Source: a bacterium (GTDB lineage: Bacteria; Actinomycetota; Acidimicrobiia; Spongiisociales; Spongiisociaceae). Taken from it: DNA of 64,000 bases. A program made the translations under genes and the position numbers. The stretch's first letter is position 1. Every line of letters starts with the position of its first letter. Location of the stretch: NCBI GenBank assembly GCA_028820935.1, contig JAPPHZ010000030.1:1-64000 (forward strand), in the 5' to 3' direction. A model generated the notes under the pieces. That model was not told the origin of the DNA, searched no databases, and saw only the letters and a program-made list of their open reading frames with translations. This document shows, in pieces, positions 35,005-42,767 of this stretch.

Positions 35005-35593
35005 CAACTGTTCGAGACTCCTGACGCCACCCCGCCGATCGAGACAGGGTGATCAGCTCGCAATGGCGAGGCTTGTCCTGATGGAGCCGGCCCAGGTGCT
35101 GCCCGGTCAGTTGCAGCCGGGCAGCCTGGATCGGATCCTGGTGGGACACCACCACGACCTCCTGCCCGGAGTGGCGATCGGCCAGGGCATCGACCGCTCT
35201 CCCGACCCGGAGGGCGAGCTCCGTCACCGACTCGGGAGCGAAGTCCAGGGCAATGGGATCCTCCAGGTAGGCGCCCAATTCCCCGGGAAAATGGATGTCC
35301 AGATCCGCCCAGGGCAGGCCGGCCCACCTGCTCATCAAGGCCCACTCGGTCACCTCCGGCAGCACGAGCGGCTCGAGCCCGTGCGGGAGGGCGATGACCT
35401 GCGCCGTCTCGCGGGCCCGATCGAGCGGAGAGGCGTAGACGGCGGCGATCGGATGCGCGGTCAGACGGGTACTTGCCCAGGTCGCCTGGCGCCGCCCCCC
35501 TTCGCTCAACCCGAAGCCGGCTAGGTCGGCGTACACGACCTGGTCAGGGTTGTCGACCTCGCCGTGCCTGACCAGATGCACAACCGATACCAT
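34976..35593 (-). CDS. Histidine phosphatase (phosphoglycerate mutase-like) family protein
   Basis: The 205-residue protein carries the RHG motif HLVRHGE near the N-terminus (phospho-histidine), SPLDRARETAQVIA and the second His in VVVSHQDPIQAARL. It may act on a small phosphorylated metabolite. The MSMEG-type MSMEG_4193/GpmB-like length fits. The start is at 35593. Confidence 0.9.
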   Translation of the reverse strand: MVSVVHLVRHGEVDNPDQVVYADLAGFGLSEGGRRQATWASTRLTAHPIAAVYASPLDRARETAQVIALPHGLEPLVLPEVTEWALMSRWAGLPWADLDIHFPGELGAYLEDPIALDFAPESVTELALRVGRAVDALADRHSGQEVVVVSHQDPIQAARLQLTGQHLGRLHQDKPRHCELITLSRSAGWRQESRTVATTPRSGAG

Positions 35594-35816
35594 CCCGCCC
35601 AGCGTACTGCCCGATCCGCTCCGGACCGCCGAGCACCGGGAGATTCACCCCGTGAATACGATGTGAACACGGCGCGTATTTTTTTTCACGCTTTCCAAGA
35701 GTCTCCCGACTTCGTGGTCCCTGAACATCGTTGAAACACGGGTCGGACTGTCGGCGACGCAGCGAATCGGGCTTGCGTATACTGCATGGTGATGGACACG
35801 GACCGGAGCAGCTTCG

Positions 35817-36149
35817 ATGCCATTGAATGAGCGGGAGCAGCAGATCCTCGACGAGATCGAGCGCCAGTTTCAAGCCGAAGACCCGGACTTCACCAAACGT
35901 ACTTCCTCCTTGAACCGCATTCCCCAGTGGTATCTACGCGTAGCGGTTGCCGGAGTTGTGGTCGGCTCACTGGTCCTACTCGTCACGTTCTCCTTCAACA
36001 CCGTCGTGGCGGTGGGGGGATTCTGCGTGCTGCTGCTGTCGACGGCGACCCTGATCCGGATCCTCCGGCTCACGACCCGGGTGCCGGGTCAGCCGATGCG
36101 GGATTTTCTGCCGAATGGCCGAAACTCCCGTTGGCCATTTGGGCGCTGA
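35817..36149 (+). CDS. DUF3040 family membrane protein
   Basis: The 110-residue protein starts MPLNEREQQILDEIERQFQAEDPDF, the hallmark of DUF3040, followed by two adjacent hydrophobic helices (about 40-60 and 63-83) and a basic C-terminal tail. The family is nearly confined to actinobacteria and its role is unknown. A TATACT (35778-35783) about 34 nt before the ATG could be its -10. Confidence 0.9.
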   Translation: MPLNEREQQILDEIERQFQAEDPDFTKRTSSLNRIPQWYLRVAVAGVVVGSLVLLVTFSFNTVVAVGGFCVLLLSTATLIRILRLTTRVPGQPMRDFLPNGRNSRWPFGR

Positions 36150-36280
36150 GCGCTCGTACAGGTTAGGATTCGCGGACCCCTCGCGGCGGAGGCTTCAACC
36201 AAATTGAGCTTGACATCGCAGTTGCCTCTGCCAGGTTGCGGGCACGGTACGACACGACTTAAGAGACTCCGGTAGCACTG

Positions 36281-36796
36281 GTGCCCCGGAGATCCCAGGG
36301 AGATAAGTTGTTGCAAGAAGGCTTCAATTCCGAGGATGCCTCGAGACTGACCGGAGCCACCCATTCCCAACTTCGATACTGGGACAAGTTGCGCCTGGTG
36401 CAGCCCTCCATCCAGAGCACGGACGGACGTCCTGGTAAGCGGAGGAAGTACTCGTTCCGGGACTTGGTGATGCTGCGGGTAGTGGTCACGCTCAAGTCCA
36501 ACGGCTTGTCGCTCCAGCGGATCGGGCGGGCTTGGAACTACCTGCGGCGGCAGGGGGTCGATCCGAGAGACGTGAAGCTCGTGACCGACGGCGACACCGT
36601 ATTCTCCGTGGAGCCTGACAACATGGTGGACCTTCTTCGGGGCCAGTTGTCCTTCTTCGTGGAGTTGGAGCAGCTGACGCTCCAGGTCGACCGGGACGAG
36701 AGCCTGTTCGAGTTGAATCGGGAGCAGTTCCTGCGACACGTCGCGAAGAGCCGCGAATCCGTCCAGGACCAACTCGGCGAGGCTGTCGGGACCTGA
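36281..36796 (+). CDS. MerR family transcriptional regulator
   Basis: The 171-residue protein has the MerR winged helix near the N-terminus (FNSEDASRLTGATHSQLRYWDKLRLVQPS, then YSFRDLVMLRVVVTLKSNGLSLQRI), followed by a C-terminal segment with coiled-coil character. No metal-binding Cys cluster is visible, so it is not a typical metal sensor. The start is GTG at 36281. The following gene starts 6 bp after its stop. Confidence 0.88.
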   Translation: MPRRSQGDKLLQEGFNSEDASRLTGATHSQLRYWDKLRLVQPSIQSTDGRPGKRRKYSFRDLVMLRVVVTLKSNGLSLQRIGRAWNYLRRQGVDPRDVKLVTDGDTVFSVEPDNMVDLLRGQLSFFVELEQLTLQVDRDESLFELNREQFLRHVAKSRESVQDQLGEAVGT

Positions 36797-36802
36797 GAGG
36801 TT

Positions 36803-37069
36803 GTGCCTGACAGTTACCTGTCCGGGCGCATGGGCACCATTTTCGTCAAGGTGGCGGCCCGCCATCCGTCGCTTGCCTGGGAGACGATCCGGTTGGCCGC
36901 GGCGACGGCCGCTCCCGGCTGGTTCAGGAAGGCGCCGTTCGTGCCCCGGCCGGAGCCCGGTTACCTCGAGTGGCGCATGCAGACCGCCTACGGCCGGCCC
37001 GATTCCACCCCTACGGAGACAGAAGTGGAGGAGTTCCTCCGGTGGCGTCGAACCCTACGCCGCGTCTAG
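36803..37069 (+). CDS. Conserved small actinobacterial protein, unknown function
   Basis: The 88-residue protein starts with GTG at 36803 and has a Trp/Pro/Arg-rich style (KVAARHPSLAWETIRLAAATAAPGWFRKAPFVPRPEPGYLEWRM) that I recognise from hypothetical actinobacterial proteins without a function. It is cotranscribed with the MerR gene. Its stop codon is the first codon of an AT-rich palindromic element. Confidence 0.72.
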   Translation: MPDSYLSGRMGTIFVKVAARHPSLAWETIRLAAATAAPGWFRKAPFVPRPEPGYLEWRMQTAYGRPDSTPTETEVEEFLRWRRTLRRV

Positions 37070-37127
37070 TTTCTAGTTTGTAGTTGTTAGTTCCTAGTTT
37101 CAACTAACAACTAACAACTAGTAACTA
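37067..37127. repeat. AT-rich palindromic element, copy 2, between convergent genes
   Basis: TAGTTTCTAGT (37067-37077) and ACTAGTAACTA (37117-37127) repeat the arms of the element at 33079, and AGTTGTTAGTT pairs with AACTAACAACT inside. The element provides the stop codon of the small upstream gene and, on the other strand, the last residues and TAG of the thioredoxin-like gene. Confidence 0.75.
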
Positions 37128-37693
37128 GGATTGTTGCCCGGCTTCCATTTGATGGAGCATCCCATGGAGGGGTACTGCTCCTCCGTTACAGGCCGGTCCT
37201 CCAGGACGGCGTCCAGGGCTGCTCGCAGGTCCTCCCCGGTCACCGGTACGCCCGAACCCGGTCTTGACCCGTCGAACTGTCCTCGATAGACGAGGGTTCG
37301 TTCCGGGCCGAACAGGAAGAAGTCCGGGGTGCACATCGCCGTGTAGCTCTTGGCTACTTCCTGGGTCTCGTCATAGAGCACCGGGAACAGGTAGCCACGC
37401 CGGCGCGCCACCTTCCCGAGCATGTCCGGGGCGTCGTCCGGATAGCCCAAGGCGTCGTTGGCGCTGATGCCGACGATGGCCACGTCGGCCCCGGAGTAGT
37501 CGCGGCCGAAATCGGCGAGTCCCTGCTGGATGTGGACCACGTACGGGCAGTGGTTACAGATGAACATCACCACCAGCGCCTTGTGACCGGCGACATCGCC
37601 GAGGCTGAGCCGGTTACCGCTGACCGTGTCCGGAAGGTCGAAGCCGGGCGCCGGGGTTCCCAGCGCGAGCATGGTGGACGTTGCTGGGGGCAT
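37118..37693 (-). CDS. Thioredoxin-like (AhpC/TSA-type) protein
   Basis: The 191-residue protein has a thioredoxin fold: LGTPAPGFDLPDTVSGNRLSLGDVAGHKALVVMFICNHCPYV, with a CNHC redox pair and VGISAND. This resembles cytosolic thioredoxin-family peroxiredoxin-like proteins with CxxC. No signal peptide is evident. The C-terminal residues PSY are coded by the palindromic element. Confidence 0.86.
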   Translation of the reverse strand: MPPATSTMLALGTPAPGFDLPDTVSGNRLSLGDVAGHKALVVMFICNHCPYVVHIQQGLADFGRDYSGADVAIVGISANDALGYPDDAPDMLGKVARRRGYLFPVLYDETQEVAKSYTAMCTPDFFLFGPERTLVYRGQFDGSRPGSGVPVTGEDLRAALDAVLEDRPVTEEQYPSMGCSIKWKPGNNPSY

Positions 37694-37757
37694 GTCTGGT
37701 ACCTCTATGTCAAAGGGTCGGCAAGGTTATCACGGGCGCGGAGCCCACCGGACGCCG

Positions 37758-38312
37758 TCAGGCCGGTTCGGCCAGGAGGTAGGGGACCCACTGCGGGTCA
37801 CGGGACTTGCTCAGGGCGGCGTACAGCCAACCCTGGTAGCTGGGGGTGACCGGGGTTCGGGTCAGCTTGAGACCGGCCTGGTCGGGAAGCCGGCTTCCCT
37901 TCCGGACGTTGCAGCGCCGGCAGCAGGCCACCACGTTCTCCCACGTATGCTTGCCGCCCCGGGCCTTGGGCACCACATGATCGAGGCTCTCGGCGGGCGA
38001 GCGGCAGTACTGGCAGCGGTGGTGGTCACGGGCGAAGACCGCAGTCCGGGTAAGCGGGACGCGGCGGTGGTAGGGGACCTTCACGTAGTCTCGCAACCGG
38101 ACCACGGAGGGGACCTCGAACTTGTGGTCCGCGCTCCTCCACACCAGGTTGGTGGCGGCCACGGTGTCGGCCTTGGAGCGCAGCACCAGCACTATGGCGC
38201 GCCGGGCGCTCACGATCGAAAGCGGCTCGTAAGTTGCGTTCAGAACCAGTGCTCGCTCGGCCAACCGGGTACCTTTCAGCTCGGGATAACCATACCAAGC
38301 CGCTGGAATCAC
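37758..38312 (-). CDS. HNH endonuclease
   Basis: The 184-residue protein has the HNH core near its middle: CQYC, SLDHVVPKARGGKHTWENVVACCRRCNVRKGSR, with the catalytic His/Asn/His set and four zinc Cys. The N-terminal ALVLNATYEPLSIVSARRAIVLVLRSKAD is typical of a common stand-alone actinobacterial HNH family whose role is unknown. The start may be a few codons downstream of 38312. Confidence 0.9.
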   Translation of the reverse strand: MIPAAWYGYPELKGTRLAERALVLNATYEPLSIVSARRAIVLVLRSKADTVAATNLVWRSADHKFEVPSVVRLRDYVKVPYHRRVPLTRTAVFARDHHRCQYCRSPAESLDHVVPKARGGKHTWENVVACCRRCNVRKGSRLPDQAGLKLTRTPVTPSYQGWLYAALSKSRDPQWVPYLLAEPA

Positions 38313-38337
38313 TCCGGGCCCCGAAACGCGCCCGGAG
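38312..38337 (-). terminator. Hairpin between fur-like and HNH genes
   Basis: CTCCGGGC (38312-38319) pairs with GCCCGGAG (38330-38337) over a ten-base loop. It follows the fur-like gene on the minus strand and may end its transcript. Confidence 0.5.
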
Positions 38338-38360
38338 GTGGCGCGGAATGCCCGCCCCGG

Positions 38361-38822
38361 CTATCCGGTGTTGCTACCGGCGTCGGCGCAGGAGGCGCAT
38401 ACCCCGTGGATCTCGAAGGAGTGTCCGGCGGCGGTGAACCCCTTCTCCTTGGTTGCCGCCGACACCAGCGAGTCGATTATCGACTCGGTGTGTCCTGTCA
38501 ACTCGATGTCGTCGATGTTTCCGCAGGACCTGCATGTCAAGTGGTGGTGGTGTCCCACCAGCCACTCCGCCAGTTCGTAGCGGATGTTCCCGCCCGTGCC
38601 GTGGTGGGGGACCAGGATGCCGAGATCGGACATGGTCGTGAGCGTGCGGTATATGGACGACATGGGCACCTCCTCTTCGAGATCCTTGTGCAGGTCGCGG
38701 GCGGAGCGCGGGCCGTCGGATTGCTGCAAGGCCTGGAGGAGTAGGCGCCGTCCTTTGGTATAGCGGACCTCGGCCGAACTGAGACGCAACATCACCTGTT
38801 GCTCGATCTGTGAGGTGGCCAT
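38361..38822 (-). CDS. Fur family transcriptional regulator
   Basis: The 153-residue protein has the Fur winged helix (RYTKGRRLLLQALQQSDGPRSARDLHKDLEEEVPMSSIYRTLTTMSDLGIL) and metal sites HHHHLTCRSCG and HGVCASC, with two CxxC pairs for structural zinc. It could be a zinc (Zur), iron or peroxide sensor; the sequence does not decide. I start at the ATG giving MATSQIEQQ; an earlier ATG at 38867 is possible. The promoter region is shared with mraZ. A near-palindromic TGATACCGGTTCTCA at 38899-38913 could be an autoregulatory site. Confidence 0.9.
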   Translation of the reverse strand: MATSQIEQQVMLRLSSAEVRYTKGRRLLLQALQQSDGPRSARDLHKDLEEEVPMSSIYRTLTTMSDLGILVPHHGTGGNIRYELAEWLVGHHHHLTCRSCGNIDDIELTGHTESIIDSLVSAATKEKGFTAAGHSFEIHGVCASCADAGSNTG

Positions 38823-39049
38823 CGGATCCTCGGGGGATTTGCCAGCCGGTTCTGTCGGTGGTGCCAAGCGAGAGCGACCGCTGCCTCCCCGCTGGCCTTG
38901 ATACCGGTTCTCATCTTAGCCCTCGGGGCCTCGATTCCCTCCCCGGGCGCTTTCTAGACGCCGACCGGCCGGCCCACGCGACCCGGCCGGCGGTACATCG
39001 CCATCCGATTTCCGGTTGGTGTCATTTTGTGTAAGATTGGTGCATCAGG

Positions 39050-39066
39050 TGGGAGGAAGTGGTAAG
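39050..39066 (+). promoter_or_regulatory. Possible MraZ-binding repeat upstream of mraZ
   Basis: TGGGAGGAAGTGGTAAG contains the TGG(G)-based repeats that MraZ proteins bind upstream of their own operon. It begins 65 bp before the start codon, near a possible -10 TAAGAT at about 39032-39037. Assignment is by similarity of motif and position only. Confidence 0.45.
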
Positions 39067-39114
39067 CTGCTGTTCCCAGGCCCCTGATGGGTAGCGGACG
39101 GTACTACGAGCGGA

Positions 39115-39567
39115 GTGATGAAGGAACGGCGCCAGGAGTTCCTAGGCGAGTTGTCGCGGAAGGTGGACGGCAAGGGTCGCGTCGTGCTCCCGGCCGAATA
39201 CCGCGACCTGCTCGACGGTGACTTCTACGTGACCAGGGGTCGGGACCGCTGCCTGTACGTGTTCCCGTGGGAGGTGTGGGAGAAGAAAAAGAAAGCAATC
39301 GGGCAGCTCGACGAGGCCAGTGCCGCCGGCAGGGCCGAGGTGCGGGCCTTCTTCTCCGGCGCCACCCGTCCCGATCTCGACTCGGCCGGCCGGGTACAGC
39401 TCTCGTTCAGGTTGCGCGAGTACGCCGGGCTCTCGCAGGATGTGATCTTCGTCGGCGCCGGCGAGTACGCCGAGATATGGGCCGCGGAAGCGTGGGCCCG
39501 CTACCAACCATCGGCCATGGCGGCCTATTCCGGAGGACAGGAGGATTCACCACAGGCCAACGATTGA
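39115..39567 (+). CDS. mraZ: MraZ transcriptional regulator
   Basis: The 150-residue protein consists of two SpoVT/AbrB-like units with the conserved KVDGKGRVVLPAEYR and DSAGRVQLSFRLREYAG motifs. MraZ binds the promoter of the dcw cluster and regulates it. GTG at 39115 and ATG at 39118 are both possible starts. It heads the division and wall cluster and is separated from rsmH by an unusual inverted repeat. Confidence 0.95.
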   Translation: MMKERRQEFLGELSRKVDGKGRVVLPAEYRDLLDGDFYVTRGRDRCLYVFPWEVWEKKKKAIGQLDEASAAGRAEVRAFFSGATRPDLDSAGRVQLSFRLREYAGLSQDVIFVGAGEYAEIWAAEAWARYQPSAMAAYSGGQEDSPQAND

Positions 39568-39600
39568 CGCGAGACAGCCCCACCGGCAGGATGACCTGCT

Positions 39601-39686
39601 CATTGCCAGCCCTCCGGACACCCAATGGATTGTCCCTACTCCGCCCGCAGTCCCTTAGGTAAGAAAGCATCGGAGGGCTGGCAATG
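39601..39686 (+). promoter_or_regulatory. Long stem-loop between mraZ and rsmH
   Basis: CATTGCCAGCCCTCCG (39601-39616) and CGGAGGGCTGGCAATG (39671-39686) are perfect 16-bp inverted repeats with a 54-base spacer. The spacer begins with a small GGACA...TGTCC stem. In RNA this would be one stable branch within the mraZ-rsmH transcript. It could be a processing site, attenuator or degenerate mobile element. Confidence 0.65.
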
Positions 39687-39712
39687 GGTCAGGAACCAGG
39701 AAAGAGGAGCCG

Positions 39713-40621
39713 GTGAGCGGGAGGCCGTTCCATGTACCCGTGCTGCTGGAAGAGGTTGTGAGCTTGTTCTCGCCCTTACAGGACGGGGTGATAGTTGACG
39801 CGACCCTCGGCGGAGGCGGTCACACTGCGGCTCTTCTCGCCAGGCTCGACGACTCGGTCAGCATTCTCGGCATCGATCGTGATCCCACCGCCGTCGACCG
39901 CATGTTCGAGCACGGCCGGCTCCGGCTCGTGGTAGGCAACTTCGGACACCTGGGCCGGATCCTGGCGAGCCAGGGTCTGGACGAGATAGCCGGAGTCCTG
40001 CTCGATCTCGGCGTCTCGAGCCGTCAACTTGACGAGGGAAGGCGCGGCTTCTCGTACCGTCGTGAAGGTCCGCTCGACATGCGGATGGGTCCGGATGCCA
40101 CCCGAACGGCCCATGAGATCGTCAACGAGGCGTCTCCGGACGAGCTCGTACGGATCATCCGTACGCTGGGAGAGGAACGGTTCGCCAGGCGGATCGCCGG
40201 AGCGATCGTCGAGCACCGGCCCATCGGGACTACTGCTCAACTGGCAGAAGTGGTCCGCCGGGCCATTCCCGCAGCCACCCGGCGCTCGGGCGGCCATCCG
40301 GCGCGCCGGACCTTCCAGGCGGTGCGGATGGCCGTGAACGACGAGCTGAGCGCCCTGTCGGCAGGGCTTGACTCCGGTATCGAGGCACTCCGTCCGGGGG
40401 GTCGATGCGTGGCGATCTCCTACCACTCGCTCGAGGATCGGATCGTCAAGCGCCGGTTCCGGCGGGGGGAGGGCAGGGTCCCCGGCCCGGTGCTGCCTGT
40501 CGAACCTCCGGTCGAGTTGACGGCTCTCGCTCGCCGAGTCATCAAGCCCGGTGAGGAAGAGGTGCTCCGTAACCCGAGGGCGCGAAGCGCCCGCCTCCGC
40601 GCCGTGGAGAAGGTGGCGTGA
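39713..40621 (+). CDS. rsmH: 16S rRNA (cytosine1402-N4)-methyltransferase
   Basis: The 302-residue SAM enzyme methylates N4 of C1402 in 16S rRNA. FHVPVLLEEVV, VDATLGGGGHTAALL (SAM site), LLDLGVSSRQLDEGRRGFSYRREGPLDMRM and FQAVRMAVNDEL are diagnostic. The GTG start is at 39713 with AAAGAGGAGC upstream. Its stop overlaps ftsL as GTGA. Confidence 0.96.
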   Translation: MSGRPFHVPVLLEEVVSLFSPLQDGVIVDATLGGGGHTAALLARLDDSVSILGIDRDPTAVDRMFEHGRLRLVVGNFGHLGRILASQGLDEIAGVLLDLGVSSRQLDEGRRGFSYRREGPLDMRMGPDATRTAHEIVNEASPDELVRIIRTLGEERFARRIAGAIVEHRPIGTTAQLAEVVRRAIPAATRRSGGHPARRTFQAVRMAVNDELSALSAGLDSGIEALRPGGRCVAISYHSLEDRIVKRRFRRGEGRVPGPVLPVEPPVELTALARRVIKPGEEEVLRNPRARSARLRAVEKVA

Positions 40622-41007
40622 CGGCGCGCCGGCTACCGGCTCCCGCTCCTGCTCCGGCCGGTCTCCGCGTCCTGTCCGGGGGAGGAGCAACCTGGTGGCG
40701 CCCGCTCACCTGGGTGGTCTACACGGTGGTGGCGGTGGCGGCCTTCCTGGCGTTCATCTTCCTGCGGACCGCGGTCGACGAGGTCGTGTACGAGATCAGC
40801 AACACGCAGGCGCAGATACAGGTGGAGCTGGAGCGTCAGGCCCACCTGGAGGAGGAGAAGAGAGCTCTCCAGTCTCCCTGGGAGATCGTGCCGATCGCAG
40901 AGAGAATGCTTGGAATGGTGCTGCCCGAAGATGTGATCCCCGTGTCCGCGGCGGGTCATGAACCGGTCGGAGACAGCGGAGCCTCGACCCAGACCCGCGA
41001 AGGCTGA
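40618..41007 (+). CDS. ftsL: FtsL-like septum protein
   Basis: The 129-residue protein has a Pro/Ala-rich cytoplasmic start, one membrane helix (about 28-50) and a short periplasmic coiled coil (VYEISNTQAQIQVELERQAHLEEEKRALQSPW) with ERMLGMVLP after it, as in FtsL. Sequence identity in this family is low, so the call rests on layout and position between rsmH and ftsI. It should bind FtsB/DivIC and FtsQ at the septum. Confidence 0.82.
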   Translation: MTARRLPAPAPAPAGLRVLSGGGATWWRPLTWVVYTVVAVAAFLAFIFLRTAVDEVVYEISNTQAQIQVELERQAHLEEEKRALQSPWEIVPIAERMLGMVLPEDVIPVSAAGHEPVGDSGASTQTREG

Positions 41008-41012
41008 GGCCG

Positions 41013-42767
41013 ATGGCGACCAGGAAGCCGCGGCGGCTCGTCAAGCAGTCGACCGACGTGCGCTTGTTGTCGATAGCGCTGATCTTCGTCGGGTGCTGGG
41101 TATTCATCGGCTACCAGCTCTACCAGGTTCAAGTCGTGGACGCGGCCGCGTACCGGGAGGCTGCCGACCGGCAGCTCATCCGGGTGGAGGAGACCGCGGC
41201 GGTTAGGGGAACCATCTTCGACCGTCAGAACCGGGAACTGGCGATCACTTCCCAGTCCCGCTCCATATATGCGGATCCGCGCCAGATCGAGGATCCGTCG
41301 GGAACGGCCTCGGTGCTGAGCAAGCTGCTCGAGGTCGACATCCACACCCTCCGGGACAAGCTGTATTCGGACACCACCTTCCAGTTCATCGCCCGCCAGG
41401 TCGACACCGACACCGCGGCCAAGGTGGAGGCTCTCGAGCTTCCCGGCATCCACCTCCTGCCGGAGCCCAAGCGGGTATACCCCTACGGGCCGCTCGCGGC
41501 CCATGTGGTGGGCTTCGTCAACATAGATTCGGAGGGTATCGAGGGGGTCGAAGCCGAGTACGACGACCTTCTGACGGGCGTTCCCGGACGGGTGCTGGCC
41601 GAGCGTGCGGCGAGAGGGCAGCTGATCCCCCAAGGCCGCACCGAGATAGAGCCCGCCGTGGCGGGCGCCGATCTGGTCCTGGCGATCGACCGGGAGATCC
41701 AGTTCATGGCCTACCGGGAGTGCGTGGAGACGTTGGTGGTGGCCCAGGCGAAGCGGTGCATCGCGGTGGCCATGGATCCCGGCACCTTCGAGGTGCTGGC
41801 CATGGCGGTGGCGCCGGCGTTCGACCCGACCACCAGAACGCAGGACGACATCGATTCGGGCCGCCTTGTGAACATGGCCATCCGCTCCGTCTACGAGCCC
41901 GGCTCCACCCAGAAGGCGGTTACGGTGGCGGCCGCCCTCAACGAGGGAGTGGTCGCCTGGGACACCCAATACCTGGTGCAGGACGAGTTCGAAGTCGTGG
42001 AGAACACTTGTGACGGCGATGGCGTGCAGGAGTTCGGCTGCTACCGGGACTTCAGCCCGCATGAACCCATGGTGATGACGGTCAGGGACTGCGTCCGCCT
42101 ATCCTCGAATGTATGCATGGTGAAGATCGGCCGTGACCTCGGCGTAGACAAGCTGCGGTCGTATCTGGACGCGTTCGGGTACGGTCAGCTCACCGGCATC
42201 GACTACCCGGGCGAAGCCGGCGGAGCGGTCAACCTCCCGCACGGCTGCCCGACCTGCCCGGCCTCCGCCTCGATCGGCTATTCCCTCTCGGTCACCGCCC
42301 TGCAGATGGCCTCGGTGTACAGCACCATCGCCAACGGGGGCGTCCGTATGGGACCCCGCCTGATGATCGGTTGGGCGGATGGAGACGGCCTCCAGCAGAC
42401 CGAGCCCTCAGCCGGGACCAGAGTGATAACCGAGGACACCGCCCGCACGGTGCGCCTCCTGCTCAAGTCCGTGGTGGACAGCGGCACCGGTACCAACGCG
42501 GCCGTGCCCGGATACACGGTGGCCGGCAAGACCGGTACCACCCGGAGGTTCGACTCCGACCTCGGGGGGTACACCACGGACTACATCTCCAGCTTCGTGG
42601 GGATGGCGCCGGTCGACGACCCCCGTTTGGTGCTGGTGGTGGTCGTGGACTCACCCCAAGTGGGTTCGACCGTTGCCGAACGGACCGGCGGCGCGGTGGC
42701 TGCTCCCGCCTTCTCCCGGATCATGGAGGCGTCCCTCCACCAGATGGGAGTACGACCGGATGCCTGA
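41013..42767 (+). CDS. ftsI: Division-specific class B penicillin-binding protein (transpeptidase)
   Basis: The 584-residue protein has one N-terminal membrane helix (about 19-39), the class B dimerisation domain (RGTIFDRQNRELAITS) and the transpeptidase domain with SxxK (Ser298-Thr-Gln-Lys301), SSN (364-366) and KTG (506-508). It crosslinks septal peptidoglycan with FtsW. It contains several Cys (ENTCDGDGVQEFGCY and HGCPTCPAS) not typical of the family, which may form disulfides outside the membrane. It overlaps murE by 8 bp. Confidence 0.95.
   Translation: MATRKPRRLVKQSTDVRLLSIALIFVGCWVFIGYQLYQVQVVDAAAYREAADRQLIRVEETAAVRGTIFDRQNRELAITSQSRSIYADPRQIEDPSGTASVLSKLLEVDIHTLRDKLYSDTTFQFIARQVDTDTAAKVEALELPGIHLLPEPKRVYPYGPLAAHVVGFVNIDSEGIEGVEAEYDDLLTGVPGRVLAERAARGQLIPQGRTEIEPAVAGADLVLAIDREIQFMAYRECVETLVVAQAKRCIAVAMDPGTFEVLAMAVAPAFDPTTRTQDDIDSGRLVNMAIRSVYEPGSTQKAVTVAAALNEGVVAWDTQYLVQDEFEVVENTCDGDGVQEFGCYRDFSPHEPMVMTVRDCVRLSSNVCMVKIGRDLGVDKLRSYLDAFGYGQLTGIDYPGEAGGAVNLPHGCPTCPASASIGYSLSVTALQMASVYSTIANGGVRMGPRLMIGWADGDGLQQTEPSAGTRVITEDTARTVRLLLKSVVDSGTGTNAAVPGYTVAGKTGTTRRFDSDLGGYTTDYISSFVGMAPVDDPRLVLVVVVDSPQVGSTVAERTGGAVAAPAFSRIMEASLHQMGVRPDA

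Noticed and set aside
38898-38914. Fur/Zur operator in front of the fur-like gene
   Set aside because: TGATACCGGTTCTCA is only an imperfect palindrome and does not match a known Fur or Zur box closely enough to list as a feature on its own.
39568-39712. RNase P RNA or another structured RNA gene between mraZ and rsmH
   Set aside because: The gap is too short for rnpB, and no conserved core of a known RNA was seen. Only the long inverted repeat is supported.
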